In this document: positions 19,023 through 27,566 of the stretch, one piece after another
Numbering within the stretch: the first letter of the stretch is position 1
Layout of the letters: each line of letters opens with the position of its first letter
Source of the DNA: Synechococcales cyanobacterium CRU_2_2
GTDB lineage: Bacteria; Cyanobacteriota; Cyanobacteriia; PCC-9006; JAAUQQ01
DNA length: 61,906 nt
Assembly: GCA_012034805.1 (NCBI GenBank)
Contig: JAAUOP010000009.1
Span: 1 to 61,906, forward strand
Direction: 5' to 3'
Program-made: the position numbers and the translations under genes
Notes under the pieces: model-generated
What the model was told of the DNA's origin: nothing
The model's input: the letters and a program-made list of their open reading frames with translations, nothing else
Databases searched by the model: none

Positions 19023-20228
19023 ATGAAATTTTTTAAGCAAATTGATTCACCCGCTCGCGTCCTTCACTGGCCCATCTTTCTGGGCTCCCTTTCTTCTATT
19101 TTTCTAGACTTTGGATTGCCGATCGCAGGCAAATCCCTAGGTGCAAGCGCCCTAGAAATTGGTGGACTCTATTCCATTTTTACCGTCACCACCATGCTCT
19201 TACGGCCCATCGTGGGTTGGGTTTTAGATCATTACAGCCGCAAACGCTGTTTTGTCGTCTCATTGCTCACCTATGCCCTCACCATGGCATTGTTTGCGCT
19301 CAGTCGAGATATTTTTGGCCTGTATATCGCTCGTTTTTGGGAGGGCATTGCAGCAGCCTGCCTCTGGATTTCCCTGCGAACGATTGGAGCAGATTTATCC
19401 ACCTCTGCCGAGCGAGGCCGAACCATGGGCCGATTGCAGGAGGTCTATATGCGCTCTGGGATGGCAGGCGTGTTGATCGGACTCTTGATCATGCGCCAAT
19501 GGCCCAGCCGCATGGGTTGGGCGATAACGTTTGCATTCTTCGGCATCACCGCCCTCCTCGGCGGGATTCAGGCCTGGCGCACAGTCCCAGAGACCAAACC
19601 CTTGGGGTCGAAAGCCCAACAGTCCATCACAAAGATACCGATGTCTCGCCAACTCGGCTTTCTGCTCGTGATTGTATTTACAACAGGCTTGGCGGAAGCG
19701 CTGATTAGTCCCATTTATTTGATTTTCTTACAGGATCGGTTTTCGGCGGATGTTCGCTTGCTGGCCTTGGCCTTTTTCCCGGCAGGCATTGTGATGAGCC
19801 TGCTACCATCGATTTTCGGCAAATGGAGCGATCGCTTCGGTCGCACGCCCCTGATGGCCGCAGGGCTGCTTGGCACAGGTCTACTCTATGGCTTATTGCC
19901 TGCCCTACCCAGCTTCATTTGGTTGGTCGCACTCTACACCCTTTCCTCCATCGGTTGGTCCATGGCCGAGCCGGCCAAGAGTGCTCTGATCAGTGATCTC
20001 AGCACGAGCGACACCTGGGGACGAATCTACGGGGTCTACGAATTTGTCACTCGCATTGGCGCGACCGTCGGGCCTCTGCTGGGCGGATGGCTTTACGATA
20101 GCGTCGGCCAAACGATTCCGTTCTATGTCACAGGAATCATTATGGTTGTGAGCGCGATCGCCGCCTTCGTCTTACTCCGCCAACCTGCCTCAACCGATTT
20201 ACAAACCGCTGAAACACAAAAATCATGA
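19023..20228 (+). CDS. Major facilitator superfamily transporter
   Basis: A 12-helix MFS permease of about 401 residues. The loop GWVLDHYSRKR between helices 2 and 3 and GKWSDRFGRTP between helices 8 and 9 are the duplicated MFS loop motifs. ATG 19023 (MKFFKQ) is preferred to an upstream TTG at 19011. It ends in a 4-base ATGA overlap with the next gene. The position after glycosyltransferase genes suggests export of the sugar-bearing product or a precursor. Substrate not predictable. Confidence 0.9.
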   Translation: MKFFKQIDSPARVLHWPIFLGSLSSIFLDFGLPIAGKSLGASALEIGGLYSIFTVTTMLLRPIVGWVLDHYSRKRCFVVSLLTYALTMALFALSRDIFGLYIARFWEGIAAACLWISLRTIGADLSTSAERGRTMGRLQEVYMRSGMAGVLIGLLIMRQWPSRMGWAITFAFFGITALLGGIQAWRTVPETKPLGSKAQQSITKIPMSRQLGFLLVIVFTTGLAEALISPIYLIFLQDRFSADVRLLALAFFPAGIVMSLLPSIFGKWSDRFGRTPLMAAGLLGTGLLYGLLPALPSFIWLVALYTLSSIGWSMAEPAKSALISDLSTSDTWGRIYGVYEFVTRIGATVGPLLGGWLYDSVGQTIPFYVTGIIMVVSAIAAFVLLRQPASTDLQTAETQKS

Positions 20229-21028
20229 CTCCACAACAGAAAACCACTCAACAAACCACTCAAGGAAGCAATCAGCTCAACACTGAAGAATGCATTGTTC
20301 AAGTTACATCGGATGTAGACGAGGGCCAGGAATGCTTTGTTATTACAACCCCAGCAGCCACCTACTACTACCAAAAAGAAGGCTGTGGATTTTCAAGCCT
20401 GATCGATCGCAGCGGCAATGATTGGATCAACTACCACCCCACAGGAGGTTCGGCAGGGAATTACCGGGGCATCCCCAACATGGGTCTCAATGTTTTTGGC
20501 CACCCCGGATACACCACAGGTGCAAAAAGCTGGCTGAGCGAGCAGCGATCCCATTTCGTTCAGATTACATCAGAATCAGCAGATGGAACCTGGAAGGTCA
20601 TCTGGGAGTTTCATCCCGACCGTGCCGTCATGACCGCTCAAAAAATCGGCGCATCCGCCTGGTTGTTGTATGAAGGAACCCCTGGAGGTAAATTTTTGCC
20701 TTCGGAGCAGTATTGGCTCTCCTCGGACGGCAAAGTTCGCCTTTGCGATCGCAAGTTCCGTGGCCACCTACCCAATCCCAAATGGGTTGCCTTCTGCGAC
20801 CCCCAAAGTTCTCGCTCCTTAGTTCTGTCCTACAAGGGAGAGTCCACCCAAAAAGATACCTATTGGCCTATGGGAGGCGAGAAAGGCATGACGGTGTTTG
20901 GCTTTGGTCGTTCCGATTTGTTGGTAAGAACCAAGCGACACATTAGCGAAACTCCCTTTCAATTCTCTTTCGCCTTGGTAGAAACGCTCCAATACAAAGT
21001 CATTAAGGCAGCTGTCGAAACATTCTGA
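20225..21028 (+). CDS. Conserved-looking protein of unknown function
   Basis: I cannot name the family. The 267-residue product is soluble, rich in aromatic residues and in beta-strand-like alternation. It has clear blocks such as DRSGNDWI, GGSAGNYRGIPNMG and YEGTPGGKF, which read like a sugar-binding or lyase-type beta-sandwich. There is no signal peptide. Its ATG overlaps the MFS stop (ATGA), so translation is coupled and a link with the transporter or the sugar pathway is likely. The first 20 residues are Gln/Thr-rich. Confidence 0.75.
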   Translation: MTPQQKTTQQTTQGSNQLNTEECIVQVTSDVDEGQECFVITTPAATYYYQKEGCGFSSLIDRSGNDWINYHPTGGSAGNYRGIPNMGLNVFGHPGYTTGAKSWLSEQRSHFVQITSESADGTWKVIWEFHPDRAVMTAQKIGASAWLLYEGTPGGKFLPSEQYWLSSDGKVRLCDRKFRGHLPNPKWVAFCDPQSSRSLVLSYKGESTQKDTYWPMGGEKGMTVFGFGRSDLLVRTKRHISETPFQFSFALVETLQYKVIKAAVETF

Positions 21029-21193
21029 AGAGAACCTTCGGGAACGCTTCAAACGGGATCAAAACCTGAACCACAGTACATCCAGCCAAGTTCAAGACCG
21101 TTGAATCCCCTGGGCGAACCTCTCCCAACGCCCAGGGCGTTAGATATTCATCAGGAGCATCTCACTTTTGCGAAAACAGGTTCATCGGTGAGA

Positions 21194-21346
21194 ATTAAAA
21201 GGGGGTGCATCCCAGTTATGTAACCCTCACCCAAAGTCCATCTCCCAAAAGGGGAGAAGGACTTTGAACTCTAGCTCCCTTTCTCCCGCCCTGGGGGAAG
21301 AGGGCGGTTCGGAGATCTGCAAAACTGGGATGCACTCATTAAAAGG
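21194..21346. mobile_element. MITE-like element with target-site duplication
   Basis: A block of 135 bp (21203-21337) has near-perfect terminal inverted repeats. The left end GGGTGCATCCCAGTT matches the reverse complement of the right end AACTGGGATGCACTC at 14 of 15 positions. It is flanked on both sides by ATTAAAAGG (21194-21202 and 21338-21346), which looks like a 9-bp target duplication. The interior contains ACCCTCACCCAAAGTCC and a matching GGACTTTGAA, a core also seen near 31980-32076. There is no coding capacity. Confidence 0.65.
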
Positions 21347-21376
21347 TAAGCCAAGCCAAAGAGTTTAAGCCCTCTC

Positions 21377-22903
21377 TCAACCTTGATTGCGCTCTCCCCT
21401 CGCCTTAACCCGTACTGACGTTAAGATACTGGCATTGCTCGGCGTTAAGCCGACTAATTCAACCTCGATGCCTTGTTGTTCAAATCGATGAAGGAGTTGA
21501 TGGATTCGAGTGACTGCAGATTGATCCCAAATATTGGTGTGACTCAGGTCGATAATGACCTGTTTTAGCGAATCCTGGAAATTAAAACTATCTAGAAAAC
21601 GATCGGCTGACAGAAAGAAAAGCTGCCCTGAAACTCGATAGATTCGGGCTTCAGTCTCAATTTCTACTTCTGTTTCCACGCGCAGGAGACCAGCCAGGCT
21701 TTGGGCGAATAACAGTGCATTAGCTACGACGCCACAGAGGACGCCAATGGCTAAGTTGTTGGTGAGCAGTGTTGCAGCGATTGTCGTGATCGTTACCCCC
21801 GTTTCGCTTGGGGTAATGCGACGTAGGCGTTTGACCGAAGGCCAATTGAATGTACTGGCTGCAACCATTACCATCACAGCCACCAGAACTCCCATGGGAA
21901 TTCTTGAGACCCAATCCCCGAGTAAAAACACAAATAAGAGCAAAAAGAAACCAGCACTGAAAGTCGAGAGCCGAGTCCGGCTACCCATGTGAACATTCAC
22001 TGTTGAGAGGCCGATCATGCCACAGCCTGCCATGCCACCCAACAAACCTGTAACAATATTGGCTATCCCTTGACCCTTGGCTTCTTGGTGGCGATCGCTC
22101 CAGGTATCGGTGTATTCATCAATGGTGGTGGCTGCCAGAAAGGATTCTAACAAACCGATAAAAGATAATGCTAGTGCGTAGGGCGTAATGATCGCGAGGG
22201 TCTCGAGAGTTAAGGGCACCTGGGGAAAGAGTAGCTGGGGAAACGATTGCGGTAGGGAACCGATATCGCCTACGGTAGGCACTGTTACCCCTAGGCCAAT
22301 CGCAATACAGGTGATCAGGGCGATCGCAATCAATGGAGACGGAATAACACTGAGCCCAGGCATTCGGCGAGTCAATCTGGGTAATCCATAGATAATGGCC
22401 AAGCCTCCAGCTAACATCAACCAGATCGTAACTTTTGCGTTTTCCCCAGTGAAGTGGGGAAATTGAGCTCGAAAAATCATGATCGCCAGGGCATTGTCAA
22501 AACCGGCCATGACGGCTCTGGAAACAAATCGCATTTGCCGAGCTAACTTGAGGAACCCCCAAAGAATCTGAAAGATACCAGTCAGAATCGTGGTTGCGAG
22601 AAGGTAATCAAAGCCATGGGCTTTAACCAAGGGGGTCATGACCAAGGCCATTGCACCTGTGGCGGCAGAAACCATGACCGATCGCCCGCCTAACACCGAG
22701 GTCACCAAGATAATGCAGAACGAGGTATACAGCCCAACCTTGGGATCGACCCCCGCGATGATCGAGAAGGCAATCGACTGGGGAATCAGTGTTAAGGCAA
22801 TTAAAGCTCCCATAAATAGATCTCTGGGGAGGTCAGAGAACCATTCAGCAGAATTGAAAAGATTTTGAGGAATGAGCCGCAGTGAGATATTGCGCGAATT
22901 CAT
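21377..22903 (-). CDS. SulP-family sulfate/anion permease with STAS domain
   Basis: Inner-membrane anion transporter of the SLC26/SulP family. The start region contains GALIALTLIPQSIAFSIIAG (the SulP signature in helices 1-3), then about ten to twelve hydrophobic helices to residue about 400. A C-terminal STAS domain follows, with VIIDLSHTNIWDQSAVTRI. The 508 residues are a typical length. Family members carry sulfate or bicarbonate. Location beside two sulfotransferases and cysC favours sulfate here, but that is inference. It converges on the sugar operon. Confidence 0.9.
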   Translation of the reverse strand: MNSRNISLRLIPQNLFNSAEWFSDLPRDLFMGALIALTLIPQSIAFSIIAGVDPKVGLYTSFCIILVTSVLGGRSVMVSAATGAMALVMTPLVKAHGFDYLLATTILTGIFQILWGFLKLARQMRFVSRAVMAGFDNALAIMIFRAQFPHFTGENAKVTIWLMLAGGLAIIYGLPRLTRRMPGLSVIPSPLIAIALITCIAIGLGVTVPTVGDIGSLPQSFPQLLFPQVPLTLETLAIITPYALALSFIGLLESFLAATTIDEYTDTWSDRHQEAKGQGIANIVTGLLGGMAGCGMIGLSTVNVHMGSRTRLSTFSAGFFLLLFVFLLGDWVSRIPMGVLVAVMVMVAASTFNWPSVKRLRRITPSETGVTITTIAATLLTNNLAIGVLCGVVANALLFAQSLAGLLRVETEVEIETEARIYRVSGQLFFLSADRFLDSFNFQDSLKQVIIDLSHTNIWDQSAVTRIHQLLHRFEQQGIEVELVGLTPSNASILTSVRVKARGERNQG

Positions 22904-23040
22904 AGTTTGTCTCTAGATTGTATCGCCTCATTTCGTCTCTGGATAACGAGAACACGGAGCCAGTGGTGATTGTTGATTGCTGATTTTCTGAGTCAATTTC
23001 TGCTGATGGTTTTAAGCTAAAGATGCCAGCGTTGTGGCCG

Positions 23041-24723
23041 CTAGCGAATCCAGGGCGACCCCCCTTGAGCAAAACTACGGTAGAAGGGTTCGTCGGCGCA
23101 GGCGAGGAGTTCGCGATCGCCCTTACTGTCCCCATAGGCATAAAGATAGTACTGGTCGAGCGGCCCCAAGGTAGCTTCTAGACGACTGACTTTCTCCGGG
23201 CCATAACAGCTATTCCCCTCAAGCTTGCCGGTAATCTTAGCCTCGGCGTTCAAGGCCAGTTTAGACGCAATCACATCGTCTTCGGCAATGCCATAGCGGG
23301 CGGCCCAGGGTTTGAGGTAGACCTCAAGATTGGCACTGACAATCACGACGCGGTGGCCTTGGGCTTGGTGCCAGCACAACCGCTCTAGGGCTTGGGGATT
23401 GAGCCATTGATCCAAGGACTCGGTGGCAAAGCGAAGACCGGCGGTTTCAAGTTGGGTGATGTCGAAACCGTCGAAATATTGGGAGATGAGGGTTTCTTTG
23501 ATGAAGTGATTCGATCGCAGCCCCAGTAAATAGGTCAACACGGCTCGTCTGTGTTTGAACAATCCACGTCTCACTGTTTTGGGTGACAACATCGAGGCCA
23601 CAAAGGGCATAAAGGAGTCCTTTGTGGTCAGGGTGCCATCAAAATCAAATACAGCTAGTTTCGGTTGATCCAGCTTAGGCAATTGGGGGTTAGCCAATTG
23701 GGATAGATCGTCCGGGTTGGGCTTCGCAGGATTGGATTTAATACTCATCAGCCAGTCCTGGGTTTGGGCCATTCCCTTGTCTAAATCAACTTGAGGTTGA
23801 TAGCCCAACACGCGCTGGGCTTTTTCGATGGAATAGGGAAAACGACGCGTTGCAATGTCGATCGTGTCTGGCGTGGCATCGAATTTGCGATTTGGAAACA
23901 GACGAATCGCCAGTTTCGCCAAGGCCGCAGGCACCCGTCGAAGTTTGGTGATATTTTCGAGTTTCGCCAGTCGCTGATAGTAATCTTTCCAGCTGGTGTG
24001 GCAGCCATCTGTAATGTTGAAGGCTTCGCCGTAGGCTTGCTGGGCGATCGCCAGAAAAATCCCATCCACCAAGTTATCGACATAGACGTGGTTGATCACG
24101 CCTCTACCGTTATTAATCAAAAAGAAACTTCCGTCCCGCATCATCTCCAGGGGACGCACCACCCAGGGAATGGAGCGGGGGCCATAGACATCGCCAGGGC
24201 GAATGACGATGACGCCAAAGCCGCTGTTCGGATTATTGAGCGCCATCACCTGCTGTTCTGACTCTAATTTCGTCAGGCAATAGGGATTTTGTCCGTCGTA
24301 AAATGGGCCTTCCTCCGTGACGTACTCTGGGTAGTTCATCCCATACACAACGACACTGGAAACTTGCACGAAGGCTTTAACGCCTGCGGCTTGGGCAGCC
24401 TTGGCCAACGCGACGCTACCGACCACGTTGACCTGACGGAATTCGTCTAGTTCACCGCTTTCCTTGACGATCGCAGCTGCATGAACAACGATATCAACGC
24501 CTTCGCAGACCTTGGCCAGGACATCCGGATCGGTGATGTCACCCTGGAGCATTTCAACACCCAGGGTTTCGGCGAAGTTTTCGCGATCGGGCGATCGCTG
24601 CAGGCCTCTCACCCGCATCCCCTGCTGAACGGCACGCCGCATCACCTGCTGGCCCACACAACCGCCAATCCCAGTAATCAGTAGCGTTTGGCCTTGCATT
24701 TCCATCATGATCGGCTTACGCAT
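23041..24723 (-). CDS. Fusion: extended SDR epimerase + HAD-IB phosphatase
   Basis: Two enzymes in one chain. Residues 1-330 are an extended SDR with TGIGGCVG (17-24) and Y148xxxK152, of the 3-beta-HSD/NAD-epimerase type. Residues 355-560 are a HAD-IB (SerB-like) phosphatase: DFDGTLT at 360-366 has the nucleophile Asp, VSANLEVYL the second motif, and YGDSKGDREL the acidic motif IV. Catalytic residues of both halves are present. The Pro/Asn-rich stretch at 331-353 is a linker. The fused pairing suggests successive steps, for example oxidation or epimerisation and dephosphorylation of a sugar- or lipid-phosphate. ATG 24723 overlaps the upstream methyltransferase by 8 bases; ATGs at 24708/24705 are alternatives. 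Confidence 0.87.
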   Translation of the reverse strand: MRKPIMMEMQGQTLLITGIGGCVGQQVMRRAVQQGMRVRGLQRSPDRENFAETLGVEMLQGDITDPDVLAKVCEGVDIVVHAAAIVKESGELDEFRQVNVVGSVALAKAAQAAGVKAFVQVSSVVVYGMNYPEYVTEEGPFYDGQNPYCLTKLESEQQVMALNNPNSGFGVIVIRPGDVYGPRSIPWVVRPLEMMRDGSFFLINNGRGVINHVYVDNLVDGIFLAIAQQAYGEAFNITDGCHTSWKDYYQRLAKLENITKLRRVPAALAKLAIRLFPNRKFDATPDTIDIATRRFPYSIEKAQRVLGYQPQVDLDKGMAQTQDWLMSIKSNPAKPNPDDLSQLANPQLPKLDQPKLAVFDFDGTLTTKDSFMPFVASMLSPKTVRRGLFKHRRAVLTYLLGLRSNHFIKETLISQYFDGFDITQLETAGLRFATESLDQWLNPQALERLCWHQAQGHRVVIVSANLEVYLKPWAARYGIAEDDVIASKLALNAEAKITGKLEGNSCYGPEKVSRLEATLGPLDQYYLYAYGDSKGDRELLACADEPFYRSFAQGGSPWIR

Positions 24724-25528
24724 CCAGCGATTTCAGACTGCCCCGAACACAGGCTTGGCCAGCAGGTCTCGGCGTCGCCTGAACCAGCAGCCAGTCCCAG
24801 GAAACACAGCCCTTCGTAGCATAGTCGCGCAAGACCCGACGTCCCCGCGCGCTAAACAACAAATCCCGCAGCGAAGCCATTGTCCCCGGATTACTCTTGC
24901 GCATTTGCTGGGCATCTTTGCGAGTACATTTCCAAGGCTCAACTCGATAGGCTTGCAGATCAAACCCCGCTGCTTCAATCAGCTGAAATATCCCTTCTTG
25001 ATCAAAAGCATGCAAATGGTAGGGATCAATGTGGCGGGTTTCGCCCAGGGGTACCGACAGAAAGAGTTGGCCATCGGGCCTAATCAGTTGACGCAGCCGA
25101 TTCAAAAACAGGTCAGGATGGGGAACATGCTCGATGGTTTCGTAGGTCACGACCACATCAAACAGCTCGGGCCACTCAAACTTTTCCGCATCTGCTTGGT
25201 GAAAGCTAACCCCAGGCGTACCGTAGCGCTCTTCGGCATAGGCGATACTTTCGGGGGCAATGTCAACCCCAATCACCTGCTCTGCACCGATATCTTTGAG
25301 CATTTTGGAGCCGAAACCGGTTCCTGAGGCGATATCGAGAACCTTTTTGCCAATGACATAGTGACCCGCCGTAACATAGCGCTTCAGGTGTATTTCTAGG
25401 GCGCTTTGACTGGAGGCGTCCTGACCAATGGCCTCGGGCACCAAACGTTCCCAAACACCCCAGGTTTTAAGATGACCGGTAATGGGTTTATCGACGGCAA
25501 CAGAACTGATGGATTTGGTTTGAGTCAT
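24716..25528 (-). CDS. Class I SAM-dependent methyltransferase
   Basis: A free methyltransferase of the Methyltransf_11/23 type. Counting from the upstream in-frame ATG at 25537, motif I VLDIASGTGFGS is at 66-77 and the post-I acidic end follows as VIGVDIAPESI. Motif II is DVVVTYETIEHVPHPD. No membrane segment. ATG 25528 (MTQTKS) is preferred. It overlaps the start of the epimerase-phosphatase fusion, so the two are coupled. Target unknown; sugar or lipid O-methylation is a reasonable guess from context. Confidence 0.85.
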   Translation of the reverse strand: MTQTKSISSVAVDKPITGHLKTWGVWERLVPEAIGQDASSQSALEIHLKRYVTAGHYVIGKKVLDIASGTGFGSKMLKDIGAEQVIGVDIAPESIAYAEERYGTPGVSFHQADAEKFEWPELFDVVVTYETIEHVPHPDLFLNRLRQLIRPDGQLFLSVPLGETRHIDPYHLHAFDQEGIFQLIEAAGFDLQAYRVEPWKCTRKDAQQMRKSNPGTMASLRDLLFSARGRRVLRDYATKGCVSWDWLLVQATPRPAGQACVRGSLKSLDA

Positions 25529-25610
25529 AAATATCAAGACCTTTTAATGAAAATCAATCTAATATAAATCAATGCAGACCACTTTCCGCCTACACTCGCA
25601 AGGGATCGGA

Positions 25611-25661
25611 AGAAAGCAACGCCTGAGAAAGCAACACCTGAGAAAGCAACGCCTGAGAAAG
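25611..25661. repeat. 15-bp tandem repeat, three copies
   Basis: AGAAAGCAACGCCTG is repeated three times head to tail (second copy with one change) plus a partial fourth. It overlaps the last codons' side of the O-methyltransferase gene spacer. There are no spacers between units, so this is not CRISPR. Confidence 0.9.
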
Positions 25662-25662
25662 T

Positions 25663-26415
25663 CTATCGGGTTTTAATGACGATCGCATGGCCATTGAGAT
25701 TGTGAATCACGACTCGATCGCTCAGCTGCCGTTGCTCGTTCACAAATTTAGTAATACCGCCACAGACCATAAAGCCATAGTCATCATAAACAACAATACC
25801 ACCCACCTCTAAGCGCTCCCAAACCCAATCAACGACATCCTTCGCGCTTTCATAAACGTCAACATCGACATGGCAAAGACGAAAGCGTTCGTTGTCAGGA
25901 ATCAGGTGAGCCGTGTCATCAGGAAAAATCCCTTTGAGAATTTTCACGTTCTTGAGACTCAACTGGTCGAGAATTTGCTGCACATACTTTTCAGAGGTAT
26001 CCGAATGCTCTCCACCCCTGTAAATTGAGTCTTCAGCAGAGGCCTTAACCACACCCTCGAAAGTATCGCAAAGATAAAGCGGGTCTTTAATACCCAGGGA
26101 CTCAGCTCGCTTGGCCATCATCGCGCCGGTGCCCCCACGCCAAACCCCAACCTCAATCACACTGCCACGCAGCGAGGCTGTTTGCTCCACCAACTGCCAT
26201 AGCTCGTAACAGCGGTAGTGATCCACCATCGTATAGGGAAAGATTTTCCAGTATATCTGGCGAAAGACAGAGTCTGTCTTCCAAGGAGCATAAGTGGCAT
26301 AGGGGGTGGAAAACTGATAGGGCTCATTGCGATGCAGCAGATGGTGCAATGCACATTGGGTGCGATAAACCAAAGCCTTCGTAGCCTTTTGACGAGCAGC
26401 GGTTATCAGTTTCAT
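25663..26415 (-). CDS. TylF/macrocin-type O-methyltransferase
   Basis: A metal-dependent sugar O-methyltransferase of the TylF family, 250 residues. The SAM motif VIEVGVWRGG is at 86-95, LYLCDTFEG follows, and CHVDVDVYES carries the Asp residues that bind Mg. YDDYGF completes the signature. Family members methylate hydroxyls on deoxysugars of macrolides or glycolipids, which suits a glycolipid locus. It lies 32 bp downstream of the second sulfotransferase and is probably in the same transcript. Confidence 0.9.
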   Translation of the reverse strand: MKLITAARQKATKALVYRTQCALHHLLHRNEPYQFSTPYATYAPWKTDSVFRQIYWKIFPYTMVDHYRCYELWQLVEQTASLRGSVIEVGVWRGGTGAMMAKRAESLGIKDPLYLCDTFEGVVKASAEDSIYRGGEHSDTSEKYVQQILDQLSLKNVKILKGIFPDDTAHLIPDNERFRLCHVDVDVYESAKDVVDWVWERLEVGGIVVYDDYGFMVCGGITKFVNEQRQLSDRVVIHNLNGHAIVIKTR

Positions 26416-26447
26416 TTAGATTATAGGGAAGTTAAGTAATGAGTCAG

Positions 26448-27566
26448 TTAATGGGATAACGAATAGTCAGAAGTTTGGGAAGAGCAATAGCCCCAGCGAT
26501 CAAGGGCAAATCCCCATTCATCTTCTACCCGTTTGGCGATTTCTGGCTCAAGTTCATAGGAGTTTTTTCGGTACTTCGTATTCGCTTTAACATAGGAAGA
26601 GATATGATCCGAAACTGTCTCAAACCCAGGGATTCCGAGGGCACTATAAATTTGAGCAAGGCTTTCGATGGGTTTTTGCTCAAATGCTTCGTAGGAAACC
26701 TCAACGAGATTTCCGTCAGGGATGGTTTGATGGTCTTCGACAAACCGCTGCATCACTTCTCGATAAATGTGAAACACGTTATCAACTATTTCGGATAATT
26801 CTACATGCTGAAGTCCCCATAAATCAATCAATTTCTGGCAGGTGTGTAACTTTGACGTAAAAACGGTGTAGGGATTGCGGTAAATATGAATGAACTTAGC
26901 ATTGGGGAACATCTCCAAGAGCGTGGGGATACGAGCCGTGTTAGCCGGACTTTTGAGCAGTAGCTGACGGTTGTCACACCCCATCGAGGCCATTTTCAAA
27001 ACAGTTGAGTAGCAGTCTTTCCAATGTTGATACTCGGCTGGCGATAGTCCCTCAAACAGGACTGACTTCCGAAAAATTTCTCGTGTGTATTGGGGAAAGA
27101 AAAAGGTGTGGATGTAGCTGTAGCGGCAGTAACCGGCCATCGCCAGCTCTTCCTCTTCCGGCTTGTGAATCGAGATTTCAACATTATCCATGGGGCGCGT
27201 CTTGGGCAAGCTTGCCGACACTAAGGCGCGAATCGGCAAGCTATCGCCCAGGAAGAGTTCGGGTACCCAGGCTTGATAGGAGGAGGCGTAGCCAAATCTC
27301 GGATCTTGGCTCATGAGGTGATGCAAATAAGTGGTGCCACTACGCCAGTGACCCAGAATGAAAATGGGTTCTGGCTCTAACTGCATTGCAGGCAAGATTT
27401 TTCGCAATCGCCGCCGTTCGAGGATGCGCTCTGGCTCCCCAAAGGCGCTCAGGCCCCGCATGAGTAGGGTCTGGGGAAAGTGGGCGCGATCGCTCCCATA
27501 GGTTTTGAGCAAGTAAGACAGGTTTTGGCAAGAGCTACCGGACAGCGGATGGAGATTGAGTGTCAT
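26448..27566 (-). CDS. PAPS-dependent sulfotransferase (copy 2)
   Basis: Paralogue of the protein at 11274-12368. The loop LGHWRSGTTY is at the same residues, 71-80, and LLLKSPANTARIPTLLEMF then RNPYTVFTSK follow. The C-terminus is WGFALDRWGY. At 372 residues it is intact. The ATG at 27566 shares its first base with the stop of the GT2-like gene upstream (TAATG), so translation is coupled. That pairing with a GT2-type protein repeats the arrangement seen in the other copy. Confidence 0.9.
   Translation of the reverse strand: MTLNLHPLSGSSCQNLSYLLKTYGSDRAHFPQTLLMRGLSAFGEPERILERRRLRKILPAMQLEPEPIFILGHWRSGTTYLHHLMSQDPRFGYASSYQAWVPELFLGDSLPIRALVSASLPKTRPMDNVEISIHKPEEEELAMAGYCRYSYIHTFFFPQYTREIFRKSVLFEGLSPAEYQHWKDCYSTVLKMASMGCDNRQLLLKSPANTARIPTLLEMFPNAKFIHIYRNPYTVFTSKLHTCQKLIDLWGLQHVELSEIVDNVFHIYREVMQRFVEDHQTIPDGNLVEVSYEAFEQKPIESLAQIYSALGIPGFETVSDHISSYVKANTKYRKNSYELEPEIAKRVEDEWGFALDRWGYCSSQTSDYSLSH

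Noticed and set aside
24707..25327. A 206-residue plus-strand open frame
   Set aside because: It overlaps the SAM methyltransferase, which has full motifs on the minus strand; the plus frame has none.
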